From: a bacterium
GTDB taxonomy: Bacteria > UBA6262 > WVXT01
Assembly: GCA_035530055.1 (NCBI GenBank)
Contig: DATKVN010000010.1
Location: 1 to 64,000 of the forward strand
Length of the DNA: 64,000 bases
Direction of reading: 5' to 3'
Under the pieces are notes generated by a model. The model did not search any database and was not told the DNA's origin. It saw only the letters and a list, made by a program, of their open reading frames with translations. Position 1 is the first letter of the stretch. Every line of letters begins with the position of its first letter. This document shows positions 8,695 through 16,990 of the stretch, one piece after another. Position numbers and translations under genes: made by a program.

Positions 8695-9308
8695 TTTATT
8701 ACCTCCAATATCAGTTCCCAAAATTTCTCTGCACCAAACAATATTATTTTATTTTTTAAGATCTCCTTGGCTACATTATGCTCCTTATCTTTTAACATTG
8801 CTAATAAATTTGTTGGCTCAGAAACCAAAGGGTTTATTTCGACACCAAAACCTTTTGACAAGGCGACACATTCCATATCAATAATTTCATCATATTTCTT
8901 TTTTGAAGGGACAAGGATAAAAAGGTCGATATCACTTTTTTTAAAGTCGGTCCCTTTAGCCAAAGATCCAAATAGAACGACAGAAAGTAAGTTAAAATCT
9001 GTCTTTTTAGGTAACTCCGAAAGAAGCTTTTCAACTACAAAAAAAATCTTGTCTCTTTTCTTTAGAAAATCTTCAGCTATCTGATTTGATATTTTAACAA
9101 AGCTTGTTTTTACCTCTGGATTTTTATAGTTAGGCCTACAATATTTACGGTTTGAACGCTGTTCAATAATTAAAATCTCTTTATCTTTCAATTCTTCAAC
9201 TTGTCTGTACACATAACTGTAAGAAATGTTTGTTTTTGTAGCTAACTCGTTTATTGTAAATTGCGCATATACGTCATCATAGAATAGCTTTACTATTTTA
9301 TCTTGCAT
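8691..9308 (-). CDS. HTH-fused minimal nucleotidyltransferase (putative antitoxin/repressor)
   Basis: 205 residues. Residues 1-60 form a winged helix (FTINELATKTNISYSYVYRQVEEL then a wing), and residues about 110-130 carry the nucleotidyltransferase motif GS-x10-D-x-D (GSLAKGTDFKKSDID), with all catalytic residues present. It probably modifies or neutralises the HEPN partner downstream. Its HTH domain makes it the likely ligand of the two palindromic operators in its own promoter. The fusion of HTH and MNT in one chain differs from classical MntA, which lacks the HTH. Confidence 0.85.
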   Translation of the reverse strand: MQDKIVKLFYDDVYAQFTINELATKTNISYSYVYRQVEELKDKEILIIEQRSNRKYCRPNYKNPEVKTSFVKISNQIAEDFLKKRDKIFFVVEKLLSELPKKTDFNLLSVVLFGSLAKGTDFKKSDIDLFILVPSKKKYDEIIDMECVALSKGFGVEINPLVSEPTNLLAMLKDKEHNVAKEILKNKIILFGAEKFWELILEVIK

Positions 9309-9321
9309 TTTTAACCTCCAT

Positions 9322-9367
9322 TATCACTTTTGGTGATAATATTATCACTAAAAGTGATAGATGTCAA
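9322..9367 (-). promoter_or_regulatory. Autoregulated promoter with two 17-bp palindromic operators
   Basis: Minus-strand TTGACA (9362-9367), 17-bp spacer, TAATAT (9339-9344). A perfect palindrome TATCACTTTTAGTGATA fills the spacer (9343-9359) and a near copy TATCACCAAAAGTGATA follows the -10 (9322-9338), with centres 21 bp apart. Occupancy of either would block RNA polymerase. The Shine-Dalgarno GGAGG is just downstream. The HTH protein encoded by the first gene is the obvious binder. Confidence 0.85.
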
Positions 9368-9779
9368 GCGAAATTTTACGGGGGGAAACAGGCTTTGCCT
9401 ATTTCGGGTTGGTGGGGTATTTTCCTTTCCGGCTGCTTTTTAGCAGCAACTAGGGAGTTGATGCAGCGGTCCCGAAGAATATCTACACTGAATTTCTTCA
9501 TTCGGGAACGCAAAAACATCAAAATCGCCCCCGCCATCGGCGGGGCTTTGGCCCAAAAAAGAATTTCTTTTTTTCTTTTTGCCCCCTTTAATTTCTTGTT
9601 TTCAGAAACAGAAAAGAAACTGCAATGTCAAAAGAATCAAAAACTTACAAAAATATGCCAAAAAAAATCTACATCCGTACCTTCGGTTGAACCTTGGTTT
9701 GTTCTTTACAAATTGTCTCACTCGTTCATCAATTCCACCCTGATAAGCTTAACCAAATTAGATAATTATTTAAGCATTT
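9368..9779. other. Intergenic stretch, no convincing gene
   Basis: Over 400 bp without a supportable gene. Long frames on the plus strand have no family match or start signals. It contains a GC-rich hairpin (CCCCGCCGATGGCGGGG on the minus strand, about 9528-9545) followed by a mixed AT stretch, which could act as a weak terminator for the transporter gene at 9780-11624, and an A/T-homopolymer-rich tract at about 9550-9620. Confidence 0.5.
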
Positions 9780-11624
9780 TTAACCTTTTTTTCTCTCAGC
9801 CAAAAGAATAACATGTTTTAACTCTTCTTCGCCTTTTGCCTCAAGCCACTTCTTCTCAAATTCAGGATTCTGAACAATTTGAGCAATAGCAGCTAAAATT
9901 TTTAGATGTAAAACACGTTCGCCAGAAGAACCGACAAGAATAAACGCAATATGAACTAACTGATCATTAGGGAAAATAATCCCCGTTTTTGCTCTAACCA
10001 AAATGACTTTAGCAATATTTTTCGCTCCGACAAAGATATGTGGAATAGCTAACCCTTTTCCAATTACTGTGCTTGATTCCGTCTCTCTTTTAACAAATTT
10101 CTTGAATAATTCTTCAGAATTTACATTTAGATCCCTACTTAGCATGACTGAAACTTCTTTAAAAAAAACTTCCATTTTTAAAGGGGAATCTATATCTAAA
10201 ACCCTCCCTTCTTCAATAAGTCTCTGGAATTTATCGCCCAGAATCCCTTCTCGCTGGATAACTATCTCTTTTAACTCCGTTAGAAGACTGTCTGAGACTA
10301 ATTCTTTATCCCTAGCAACCAATCTTTCTAAAACATATATGAGAGCTGTGTTTTGAGCTGCTCTTTTTTGCGCATATACTTTGTACCAGACAACTCCCAA
10401 AAGAAGAAAAATAGTAGTCAGAAAAATAATAAACGAGCCCATTTCTATTAAAAGAAAAATTCCTCCTAATACCCCTAAAATCTGCATATAAGGATAAAAG
10501 GGTGCATAGAATTTTGGCCTGTAGCTTAGAAGCTTGCTTTCTCTGAATAAGATAAGGGTCAGGTTGGCGAATATATAAAGTAAAATCAACACAGTGGAGG
10601 CAACTTTGACCAGTAATTCCAGCTTTAAAAAATAAATAGCCAAAACCATAAAAGCGCCGGTAAAGAAAATAGCGATATGAGGGGTTTTGAATTGGGAGCT
10701 TATTTTTTGAAAAACGGCGGGTAAAAGCTTGTCCCTGCTCATACTCAAAGGGTATCTTGAAGCAGTCATAATCCCTGCGTTAGCAGTAGAAATAAAGGCC
10801 AAAAATGCGCCTATACTTATAATAATTTTTAAAACATTTCCACCAAAGGCTCCTGCCCCGTCTGAGATCGGAGTAAGAGTACCTTTTAGGTTCTCGGGAC
10901 TTAAAACCCCTATAGTTACAAAGATAACCAAAGCATAAAAAATAGAGGTTACAATAAGAGAAAGTATCATGCCTAGAGGTAAATTCCTGCCTGGATTTTT
11001 TACTTCCTCAGCTAAAGCCACTACTTTAGTCAATCCCCCATAGGAAATAAAGACAAAGCTTGCTGTCGCAAGCAAAGAATTCAGCCCTTTAGAAAAGAAT
11101 GGCGAAAAATGTCCGAAATCGACAGCTCTCATACCCCAGACAACATAGCTGATAAGTATACCTAATAGGCCAACAACTAACCACACCTGAAATCTTCCAG
11201 CTTCTTTTACTCCTATTAAATTCAAGATTATAAAAAATAAACAACAAATGAGTGCAACGATATGTATTGGAATATGAGTCATTATCGTTAAATACGCACC
11301 CATACCCAACAAAGCAAAGGCCCCTTTCAGGCTCAAAGAAAACCAGGTACTAAAACCAGCTATTGTTCCCAATAGCGGACCAAATCCTCTCATGATATAG
11401 AAATAATCTCCGCCGGCCTTGGGCATCGCTGTAGTCAATTCTGCCATACTCAAAACCGTAGGGATACAAAACACACCCGCTATTATGTAAGATAGAATAA
11501 CCGCAGGCCCCGCTTTAGCATAAGCTAATCCGGGCAAAATAAACAAGCCCGAACTCATCATTGCCCCTGTCGCTACACAGAAAACATCTAAAAGAGTAAG
11601 TTCTCTTTTTAGACTTCTCTCCAT
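9780..11624 (-). CDS. APC-family permease fused to a PTS EIIA domain
   Basis: 614 residues in two parts. Residues 1 to about 430 are an amino-acid/polyamine/organocation permease with roughly 12 membrane helices (GAMMSSGLFILPGLAYAKAG at the start, then PKAGGDYFYIMRGFGP). After a short linker, residues about 450-610 resemble a mannitol/nitrogen-type EIIA domain with the phosphorylatable histidine in GKGLAIPHIFVG. The EIIA part could couple transport to PTS phosphorylation state; no HPr or EI gene is in the window. Its start overlaps the P-type ATPase gene by 16 bp, so the two are co-translated. Confidence 0.88.
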   Translation of the reverse strand: MERSLKRELTLLDVFCVATGAMMSSGLFILPGLAYAKAGPAVILSYIIAGVFCIPTVLSMAELTTAMPKAGGDYFYIMRGFGPLLGTIAGFSTWFSLSLKGAFALLGMGAYLTIMTHIPIHIVALICCLFFIILNLIGVKEAGRFQVWLVVGLLGILISYVVWGMRAVDFGHFSPFFSKGLNSLLATASFVFISYGGLTKVVALAEEVKNPGRNLPLGMILSLIVTSIFYALVIFVTIGVLSPENLKGTLTPISDGAGAFGGNVLKIIISIGAFLAFISTANAGIMTASRYPLSMSRDKLLPAVFQKISSQFKTPHIAIFFTGAFMVLAIYFLKLELLVKVASTVLILLYIFANLTLILFRESKLLSYRPKFYAPFYPYMQILGVLGGIFLLIEMGSFIIFLTTIFLLLGVVWYKVYAQKRAAQNTALIYVLERLVARDKELVSDSLLTELKEIVIQREGILGDKFQRLIEEGRVLDIDSPLKMEVFFKEVSVMLSRDLNVNSEELFKKFVKRETESSTVIGKGLAIPHIFVGAKNIAKVILVRAKTGIIFPNDQLVHIAFILVGSSGERVLHLKILAAIAQIVQNPEFEKKWLEAKGEEELKHVILLAERKKG

Positions 11625-14353
11625 TTAAGCATTCTCCTTATTTTTGCCCGTGGTCTCAAATATTTGTACAACTCGCCTAACCATAATACCGAAGACGAAA
11701 AAATGATTATAATGAGTATTTCTAATAAACCTAAGGGCACAAATTGAAATACGCCTTGGAAAAATGGGACATAAAGTACCATGGCTAACAGAAAAACAGA
11801 AGCTATAAGAGATGCGACTATAAAATTATTGCTAAAAAGACCTATCTTGAAAATAGATCTTTTAAGTGAACGCATATTTAAAACATTAAATAATTGAGTG
11901 AATGCCATAACAGTAAATGCCCCTGTCCTTGCCTTTTCTATTCCGCTTGGCAAATAGGCATTAAAAATAATTAATGTAAAAATAACCATAATACCGGCCA
12001 TGATGAGAATGAAAGGGATGATTTCTTTTGATAAAATATTTTCTTTTGCCTTTCGTGGAGGTTCTTCCAAAACGTCCTCATGACTTGGTTCAGCAGCTAA
12101 GGCAACATCGCTAACCCCATCAGTAACCAAATTGAGCCATAACAACTGAGTAGGTAGCAATGGCAATGGAAGGCCAAGAAGCATTGTAGTTATAATACTT
12201 ATACTTTCTGCAAAATTAGTAGTGATTAGAAAAGAACTTGCCTGTCTTGTATTCGTAAAAACAGTTCTTCCTTCTTCTATTGCATTCACAATAGAAGAAA
12301 AATTATCATCAGCAAGCACAATTGCGCTTGATTCCCTTGCTACATCAGTACCAATTATACCCATGGCAACTCCGATATCCGCTCTTTTAAGTGCAGGTGC
12401 ATCATTAACCCCGTCCCCTGTCATGGCAACAATATGGCCTTGTTTCTGTAAAGTCTCAACAATTCTTAATTTCATACCAGGAGTTAACCTAGCAAAAATA
12501 GAAATATGTTTTATTGTTTCTTCAAACTCTTCTTCTGAAAGATTTAGCAATTCTTGTTCAGTAAGAACCTCCGGACGCTTACTTTTTGTCTTTTCGCCAA
12601 TCATCCCTATCTCTTTAGCGACGGCAACAGCTGTGTCCTTATGGTCTCCTGTCTTCATAATAACTCTAATACCTGCTTTCCTGGCTTTAGCAATTGCCTC
12701 CTTTACTTGGGGCCTTGGAGGATCCAGCATACCAACAACGCCAACCAAAACAAGATCATTGACCAAATCTTCTGACAGGTTATCTGTACTGACAGGAGTT
12801 ATCTTGTAAGCTAAGCCAAGAACTCTCATTGCTTTCTTTGCCAAACCTTGTATTCCGGCTAGAATTTCCTGTCTCTCTTCTTGAGTTATCTTCTTCTCTC
12901 CTTTTTCCCAAAGAATAAAAGAGGAATGGGCAAGAACAGCCTCGGGAGCTCCGATAACATAAATTTCTTTCTTCCTATCTTCTTCCACAAGTACTGAAAG
13001 CGATGCTCTATATTTCAATTCTGGATTAAATGGTAAATCATCTATTCTTTTCTCTTTTTCCAGCAACTCTTCTTTCTTTAATCCAGCCTTTTCTGCAAGA
13101 GCAACCAAAGCAGCCTCTGTGGGGTCACCAATAATTTTATATTTTTCGTCCTCTTCTTTTACTATCCTTGCATTATTACAAACACAAGCGATATGTAAAA
13201 GTTTTGATAAACGAGAATTTTCTAATGGAGCAATGATGTTATCTTTTTGAGAAAAATCCCCTGAAGGCTTCCAGCCTTCTCCTGAAACAGTGATTTCATC
13301 TTCACCCGGCAAAATTATCTTCTCAACATTCATGGTGTTTTGCGTTAATGTTCCTGTCTTGTCGGTTGCAATAACTGTTGCTACCCCAAGAGTTTCAGTT
13401 GCCGGCAATGTTCTAACAATAGCATTTTTTTTTGCCATCCTGTAGGCACCAATAGCAAGTACTATTATCAGTACTGCGGGCAATCCTTCCGGAATTCCAG
13501 CAACAAGAGAAGCTATTGTAAAAAGAAAAATTTCAGAGAATTCAAACCCTCTAACAAAAAAACCGACCAGGAATACTATAAATGCACAGACAACCGCAAT
13601 AATACCCATTTGTCTTGCCAGAATAGCTGTCTTCTTTTCAAAATGACCCTTGACTTTTTTTATCTTTTCTATACTAGTAGCTACTTTACCAATGGCTGTT
13701 TTAATACCCGTAGATACCACAACAGCCTTAGCCTGTCCGCCGGCAACAAATGTCCCCATCCATACCATATTCTTACGGTCAGCTAAACCTGTTTTTTCAG
13801 GCAGCACTTTAACGTCTTTGTCAATAGGAAGTGACTCGCCAGTTAAAGAAGCCTCTACTGTCCTGGTGTTTTTCACTTCAAGAAGTCTTGCATCAGCAGG
13901 AATTCTGTCGCCCTCTTCTAAGAAAATAATGTCTCCGGGCACTAATTCTTTCGCATGTACTTGCAGTAATTTTCCTCCTCGGAAAACCTTTGCATAAGGC
14001 ACAATCATCCTTTTTAAAGCCTGAATTGATCTCTCTGCCTTATTCTCTTGAATGAAGCCTATTATGGCATTAATTAGAATTACAGCTAAAATTACATAAA
14101 CATCAACTGCATGGCCAATGAAAAATGAAATGGCAGCAGCGGCAATAAGGATATAAATTAGAATGCTATGAAATTGCTTAAGGAAAATCAGAACAGGATG
14201 TTTAGCTTTTTTCTCAGGTATTTCGTTAGGGCCAAAATCCTGTAAGCGGGTCTTTGCTTCTTTATGCGAAAGTCCGCTTATCCCGGAAGATAATTTCTTC
14301 AGCACTTTTTCAACAGGTTCTGAATGAAATGAATTATTTAACATCTGAATCAT
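11609..14353 (-). CDS. P2A-type cation-transporting ATPase
   Basis: 914 residues with an N-terminal cation-ATPase domain, the actuator motif LTGES, M4 PEGLPAVL, the phosphorylation site DKTGTLTQNT, the nucleotide-binding KGAPE-like VIGAPE and the hinge MTGDGVNDAPALK. M6 carries NLVTDGVSD. These mark the Ca2+-ATPase-like P2A group; Ca2+ or another divalent or monovalent cation is exported. A Shine-Dalgarno GAGAGG precedes the ATG. Its 3' end overlaps the APC-EIIA gene, which suggests that both control ion or solute balance together. Confidence 0.92.
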   Translation of the reverse strand: MIQMLNNSFHSEPVEKVLKKLSSGISGLSHKEAKTRLQDFGPNEIPEKKAKHPVLIFLKQFHSILIYILIAAAAISFFIGHAVDVYVILAVILINAIIGFIQENKAERSIQALKRMIVPYAKVFRGGKLLQVHAKELVPGDIIFLEEGDRIPADARLLEVKNTRTVEASLTGESLPIDKDVKVLPEKTGLADRKNMVWMGTFVAGGQAKAVVVSTGIKTAIGKVATSIEKIKKVKGHFEKKTAILARQMGIIAVVCAFIVFLVGFFVRGFEFSEIFLFTIASLVAGIPEGLPAVLIIVLAIGAYRMAKKNAIVRTLPATETLGVATVIATDKTGTLTQNTMNVEKIILPGEDEITVSGEGWKPSGDFSQKDNIIAPLENSRLSKLLHIACVCNNARIVKEEDEKYKIIGDPTEAALVALAEKAGLKKEELLEKEKRIDDLPFNPELKYRASLSVLVEEDRKKEIYVIGAPEAVLAHSSFILWEKGEKKITQEERQEILAGIQGLAKKAMRVLGLAYKITPVSTDNLSEDLVNDLVLVGVVGMLDPPRPQVKEAIAKARKAGIRVIMKTGDHKDTAVAVAKEIGMIGEKTKSKRPEVLTEQELLNLSEEEFEETIKHISIFARLTPGMKLRIVETLQKQGHIVAMTGDGVNDAPALKRADIGVAMGIIGTDVARESSAIVLADDNFSSIVNAIEEGRTVFTNTRQASSFLITTNFAESISIITTMLLGLPLPLLPTQLLWLNLVTDGVSDVALAAEPSHEDVLEEPPRKAKENILSKEIIPFILIMAGIMVIFTLIIFNAYLPSGIEKARTGAFTVMAFTQLFNVLNMRSLKRSIFKIGLFSNNFIVASLIASVFLLAMVLYVPFFQGVFQFVPLGLLEILIIIIFSSSVLWLGELYKYLRPRAKIRRMLKWREV

Positions 14354-14450
14354 TTAGCCTCTCTACTGGCCTAACGTTACCAACGCCTCTGCTATCTTCT
14401 CCATAGTCCGTATATAACGCAGCCATTAAAAACTAGAAAAACTAAAAAAC

Positions 14451-14636
14451 TAGGGACAGCGACCTATTTTTCTTTCTTGTTCGGATTCTAATTTTGGGGG
14501 CAGGTCTTGATTATTGAATAAAAAAGTCATTTTCCTCTGTTTCTTATCTAAACTAATTTTAGTATAAATGTAAAAAAGTAGCCTGTCCCCCTCTTCTTTT
14601 CCTACTTCTGTTAAATTAAATGGTCGCTGTCCCTAT
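14451..14636. repeat. Inverted repeat, arm TAGGGACAGCGACC
   Basis: Arms at 14451-14469 and 14620-14636 are inverted copies of TAGGGACAGCGACCTATTT, about 150 bp apart. The same arm occurs at 52142-52160. The spacer holds no frame worth calling. The right arm supplies the stop codon of the HEPN gene. Probably a mobile or REP-type palindromic unit separate from type A. Confidence 0.7.
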
Positions 14637-15070
14637 TTTCTCGGATAATTTTTCTTAAGCCAATTAAGAATTATTTCTAAAAATCCTTCTGCCTCTTTAA
14701 TCAACTCTACGGCTTCCAACCCTGAAATTCCACCAGCATAATCATAATCGGTTATATTTCTCTTTGCCCTGCAGGAATCAAAATAATCTGCCAAATCATA
14801 ATAATCTTTACCCATTATTTCTTTCATTGCTTGAAACACAGTAAAATGATGCCCTGCACCTTCTGGCTTATATCCCTTGCAATAAAGGAGAATTGTAGCT
14901 AATTGTAAGACAGCATTATAAGCAGTAACAAACTTTCTATCCGCAGAAAGACCCTTTACTTTTGCGTCTTTTATATCCCTCTTTACGAGTTCTAACAAAT
15001 TGCCGATTTCTTTTTTAGATGTCTTATGCCGCCTTAACTTTCCTTGATTCAATAATTGCTTTAAGTGCAT
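14633..15070 (-). CDS. HEPN-domain protein (putative RNase toxin)
   Basis: About 145 residues, helical, with FVTAYNAVLQLATILLY in the first helix pair and CRAKRNITDYDYAGG in the second. R-N-x3-D/Y sits where the HEPN catalytic R-x4-6-H lies, resembling SAV_6107-type HEPN proteins. The ATG at 15070 is preferred over nearby ATG/TTG codons because GGGAG is 6 nt upstream; this makes it overlap the nucleotidyltransferase gene by 47 nt. A toxin role is inferred from the pairing. The stop codon is provided by an inverted repeat. Confidence 0.72.
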   Translation of the reverse strand: MHLKQLLNQGKLRRHKTSKKEIGNLLELVKRDIKDAKVKGLSADRKFVTAYNAVLQLATILLYCKGYKPEGAGHHFTVFQAMKEIMGKDYYDLADYFDSCRAKRNITDYDYAGGISGLEAVELIKEAEGFLEIILNWLKKNYPRK

Positions 15071-15626
15071 CATTATCTCCCACAATGAACATTTTCTTAT
15101 CTTTTAAAACTGCCTTAAGAAAATGGTCTTTCTGTTTTAGCCTCTTTATAAATTCCTGCATAGGAAATACTGCATAGTTAATTTCACGCATTAATTCTCT
15201 CTTGGGCTTAGAAAGGATAGTTGAAAGTTCTCTTGAGGAGATATCTCCTATTACCATTAAGTCAATATCGCTGGAAAGGCTTTCCCCTCCCTTTGCATAA
15301 GAACCATAGATAAAAGCGACTTTAATTCCATTTCCCTCAAGATTATCTTTTAGAACTTTGGCAATCCCTACGCTCTTAAATAAGATATTCTTTAATTCTT
15401 CAAATATAGGACAGTTTCTGTTTACTTTATAATAGACGCGATTGCCCCGTGTGGTCTTTTCGATAAGACCAAGACTATGAAGTTTCTCTACCTCCCGTTG
15501 AACGCCTCTTATGGACTGGTGGGTAATTGCAGAAATTTCTCTTTGATAAAAGTTATCTCCGGGATTAAACAGGAATAATTTTAAAATCTCAACCCTTGCC
15601 TTTGAAGAAAAGAGTTTATCTATCAT
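15024..15626 (-). CDS. HTH-fused minimal nucleotidyltransferase (putative antitoxin/repressor)
   Basis: 200 residues. Residues 1-75 are a winged helix (KARVEILKLFLFNPGDNFYQ, then REISAITHQSIRGVQREVEKL and a wing), and GSYAKGGESLSSDID at about 108-122 is a complete GS-x10-D-x-D nucleotidyltransferase motif. The ATG at 15626 is chosen because GGAGG lies 6 nt upstream; a longer TTG start would overlap the -10 box. It forms a pair with the HEPN gene downstream. The first codons and promoter are duplicated at the left edge of the window. Confidence 0.85.
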   Translation of the reverse strand: MIDKLFSSKARVEILKLFLFNPGDNFYQREISAITHQSIRGVQREVEKLHSLGLIEKTTRGNRVYYKVNRNCPIFEELKNILFKSVGIAKVLKDNLEGNGIKVAFIYGSYAKGGESLSSDIDLMVIGDISSRELSTILSKPKRELMREINYAVFPMQEFIKRLKQKDHFLKAVLKDKKMFIVGDNDALKAIIESRKVKAA

Positions 15627-15646
15627 AAACTGCCTCCATATACATC

Positions 15647-15684
15647 TTGTAGTCAATTATATACAATTTGTAGTCAATTGTCAA
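15647..15684 (-). promoter_or_regulatory. Sigma-70 promoter with duplicated operator
   Basis: TTGACA (15679-15684), 17 bp, TATAAT (15656-15661) on the minus strand, with AATTGACTACAA at 15668-15679 and 15647-15658. The operator sequence is unrelated to that at 9322-9359, yet the geometry is the same: one copy in the spacer, one straddling or following the -10, 21 bp apart. Confidence 0.8.
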
Positions 15685-15705
15685 GCAAGTTCTGGGGCAA
15701 GTTCT

Positions 15706-15871
15706 GGGGACACAATACTTTGAAGTTCTGGGGACACAATACTTAATTATTCTTCTTTGGAACTATGGCATCTGCTCCTTCGTATAACACGCAGACTGAA
15801 GTCTGCGACTACTTTTCAAACGCAGACCAAGGTCTGCTACTCCAAACGCTCCGATGAATCGGAGCTACTCC
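15706..15871. repeat. REP cluster (types A and C)
   Basis: Two tandem incomplete type A arms (15706-15720, 15730-15750) are followed by a 40-bp segment also found at 19353-19388, then by type C palindromes: ACGCAGACTGAAGTCTGC, ACGCAGACCAAGGTCTGC and GCTCCGATGAATCGGAGC. No gene was seen here. Confidence 0.8.
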
Positions 15872-15910
15872 TTATAAAGACCTGTCTGTAATTCTTCATG
15901 ATTTTTTTGA

Positions 15911-16327
15911 CTACAAATGATAATCTCCAGCGGCTTCAGGCTGATAAAGCACTTCCAGAACCTTCAACTTTCTCAATCCTGCTGGAACTTTCCATTCAAT
16001 AACATCTCCGACTCGATATCCAATTAATGCGGTTCCAATTGGTGCTAGAATTGAAATTTTGTTTTGGTCAGGATTCGCATCGTCAGGAAAGACTAACCAA
16101 TAAATCATTTCTTCCCGAGTATCTAAATCTTTGAGACGAACTTTGGAATTCATTGTAATTACATCTGTAGGAATTTCCTTTGATTTAACCACCTTACTTC
16201 GATTCAACTCTCCTTCTAATTTCTCTAGATATATTTCATGTTCACTACCAAACGTTCTGGCTTCTCTTATTAATTGTTTTAATCGTTTCTTATCCAAATC
16301 AGTAATATAAATCACTTTCTCTTTCAT
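15911..16327 (-). CDS. rnk: Rnk-type GreA/GreB-fold regulator
   Basis: 138 residues, the length of nucleoside-diphosphate-kinase regulator Rnk. A short N-terminal helical part (ITDLDKKRLKQLI) precedes a GreA/GreB C-terminal FKBP-like domain (SKVRLKDLDTREEMIYWLVFP, then ISILAPIGTALIGYRVGD). It lacks the long coiled coil of GreA, so it binds RNA polymerase without transcript-cleavage activity in known members. GGAGC lies 5 nt before the ATG. It stands alone between repeats. Confidence 0.85.
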   Translation of the reverse strand: MKEKVIYITDLDKKRLKQLIREARTFGSEHEIYLEKLEGELNRSKVVKSKEIPTDVITMNSKVRLKDLDTREEMIYWLVFPDDANPDQNKISILAPIGTALIGYRVGDVIEWKVPAGLRKLKVLEVLYQPEAAGDYHL

Positions 16328-16337
16328 GTTTGCTCCT

Positions 16338-16533
16338 GGGGAGACAATACTTAATTATTCTTCTTGGGTACTGGTTTCCCCTTTTTTAATACCTTTCCGG
16401 TTATTTCCTCAAGTTCGTTGAAAAAGTTTTTCAACATCCAATAGTCCAGTCGTGTTTGCCTATTATTATATAGAAGATTTGGCAAAATTTTCAAAAGTCC
16501 AGCATCGGGTTCAATAATTAAGTATTGTGTCCC
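16338..16533. repeat. RAYT-derived non-autonomous REP unit
   Basis: Type A arms at 16338-16358 and 16514-16533 enclose about 155 bp. On the minus strand the enclosed sequence reads, in frame up to a stop inside the left arm, ELEEITGKVLKKGKPVPKKNN, close to the C-terminus of the RAYT transposase at 27686 (KLEEITGKVLKKGKPGPKNNN). Upstream residues (LDYWMLKNFFN) are shared with the unit at 20156 but not with this RAYT. It looks like a deletion derivative of a related transposase gene. Confidence 0.8.
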
Positions 16534-16553
16534 TGGAATTTTTCCCCGGAATT

Positions 16554-16925
16554 TTACCTTAAAACCGCCTTTATTTTCGCAATTACTTCCGATGAGTCAA
16601 AAGGTTTTATAAGAAACGTTTTGACCCCCACCGTATTCATAAGTTTAGCGTGTTCTTTTTCCACATAGAAGCCAGTCATACCAATAATAGGAATATTTGC
16701 AGTTTTGCGAAAGCGTTTCAGTTCAGAAGCAACGTGAAACCCGCTTTTCTTTCCCAACTTAAGGTCAAGCAATATGACATCCGGTTTTATCTTAGACACC
16801 ATCTTTAGGGCAGATGTGCCATCGCTAAAGACCACAGTATCATACCCGGTCAAATTCAACAGCTCCTGAAGTTCTTCTAAGAACTCTTTATTATCGTCAA
16901 TAACCATTATCTTCTTTTTTGCCAT
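16554..16925 (-). CDS. Single-domain response regulator
   Basis: 123 residues, a receiver domain only: acidic pair D10/D11 (IDDN), phosphoacceptor D54 (ILLDLKLGKK), T/S in IIGMTG and K in FLIKPFD. There is no output domain. It probably receives phosphate from a histidine kinase and signals by protein contact. It follows the kinase/regulator pair at 16991-19308 on the same strand, 66 bp downstream, and may belong to the same pathway. Confidence 0.9.
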   Translation of the reverse strand: MAKKKIMVIDDNKEFLEELQELLNLTGYDTVVFSDGTSALKMVSKIKPDVILLDLKLGKKSGFHVASELKRFRKTANIPIIGMTGFYVEKEHAKLMNTVGVKTFLIKPFDSSEVIAKIKAVLR

Positions 16926-16990
16926 TTTTATCTCTTTACTTTTTAACTTTTTTCAAATTTCTGTTCCACAATCTGAAATAGCTGTTGCTA

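Noticed and set aside
9395-9811. 138-codon plus-strand frame in the intergenic region
   Set aside because: No family resemblance, no ribosome site, low-complexity content, and it runs into the antisense of the APC-EIIA gene.
15024-15656. TTG start 30 bp upstream for the HTH-MNT protein
   Set aside because: It would overlap the -10 box and the operator; the ATG at 15626 has a proper Shine-Dalgarno.
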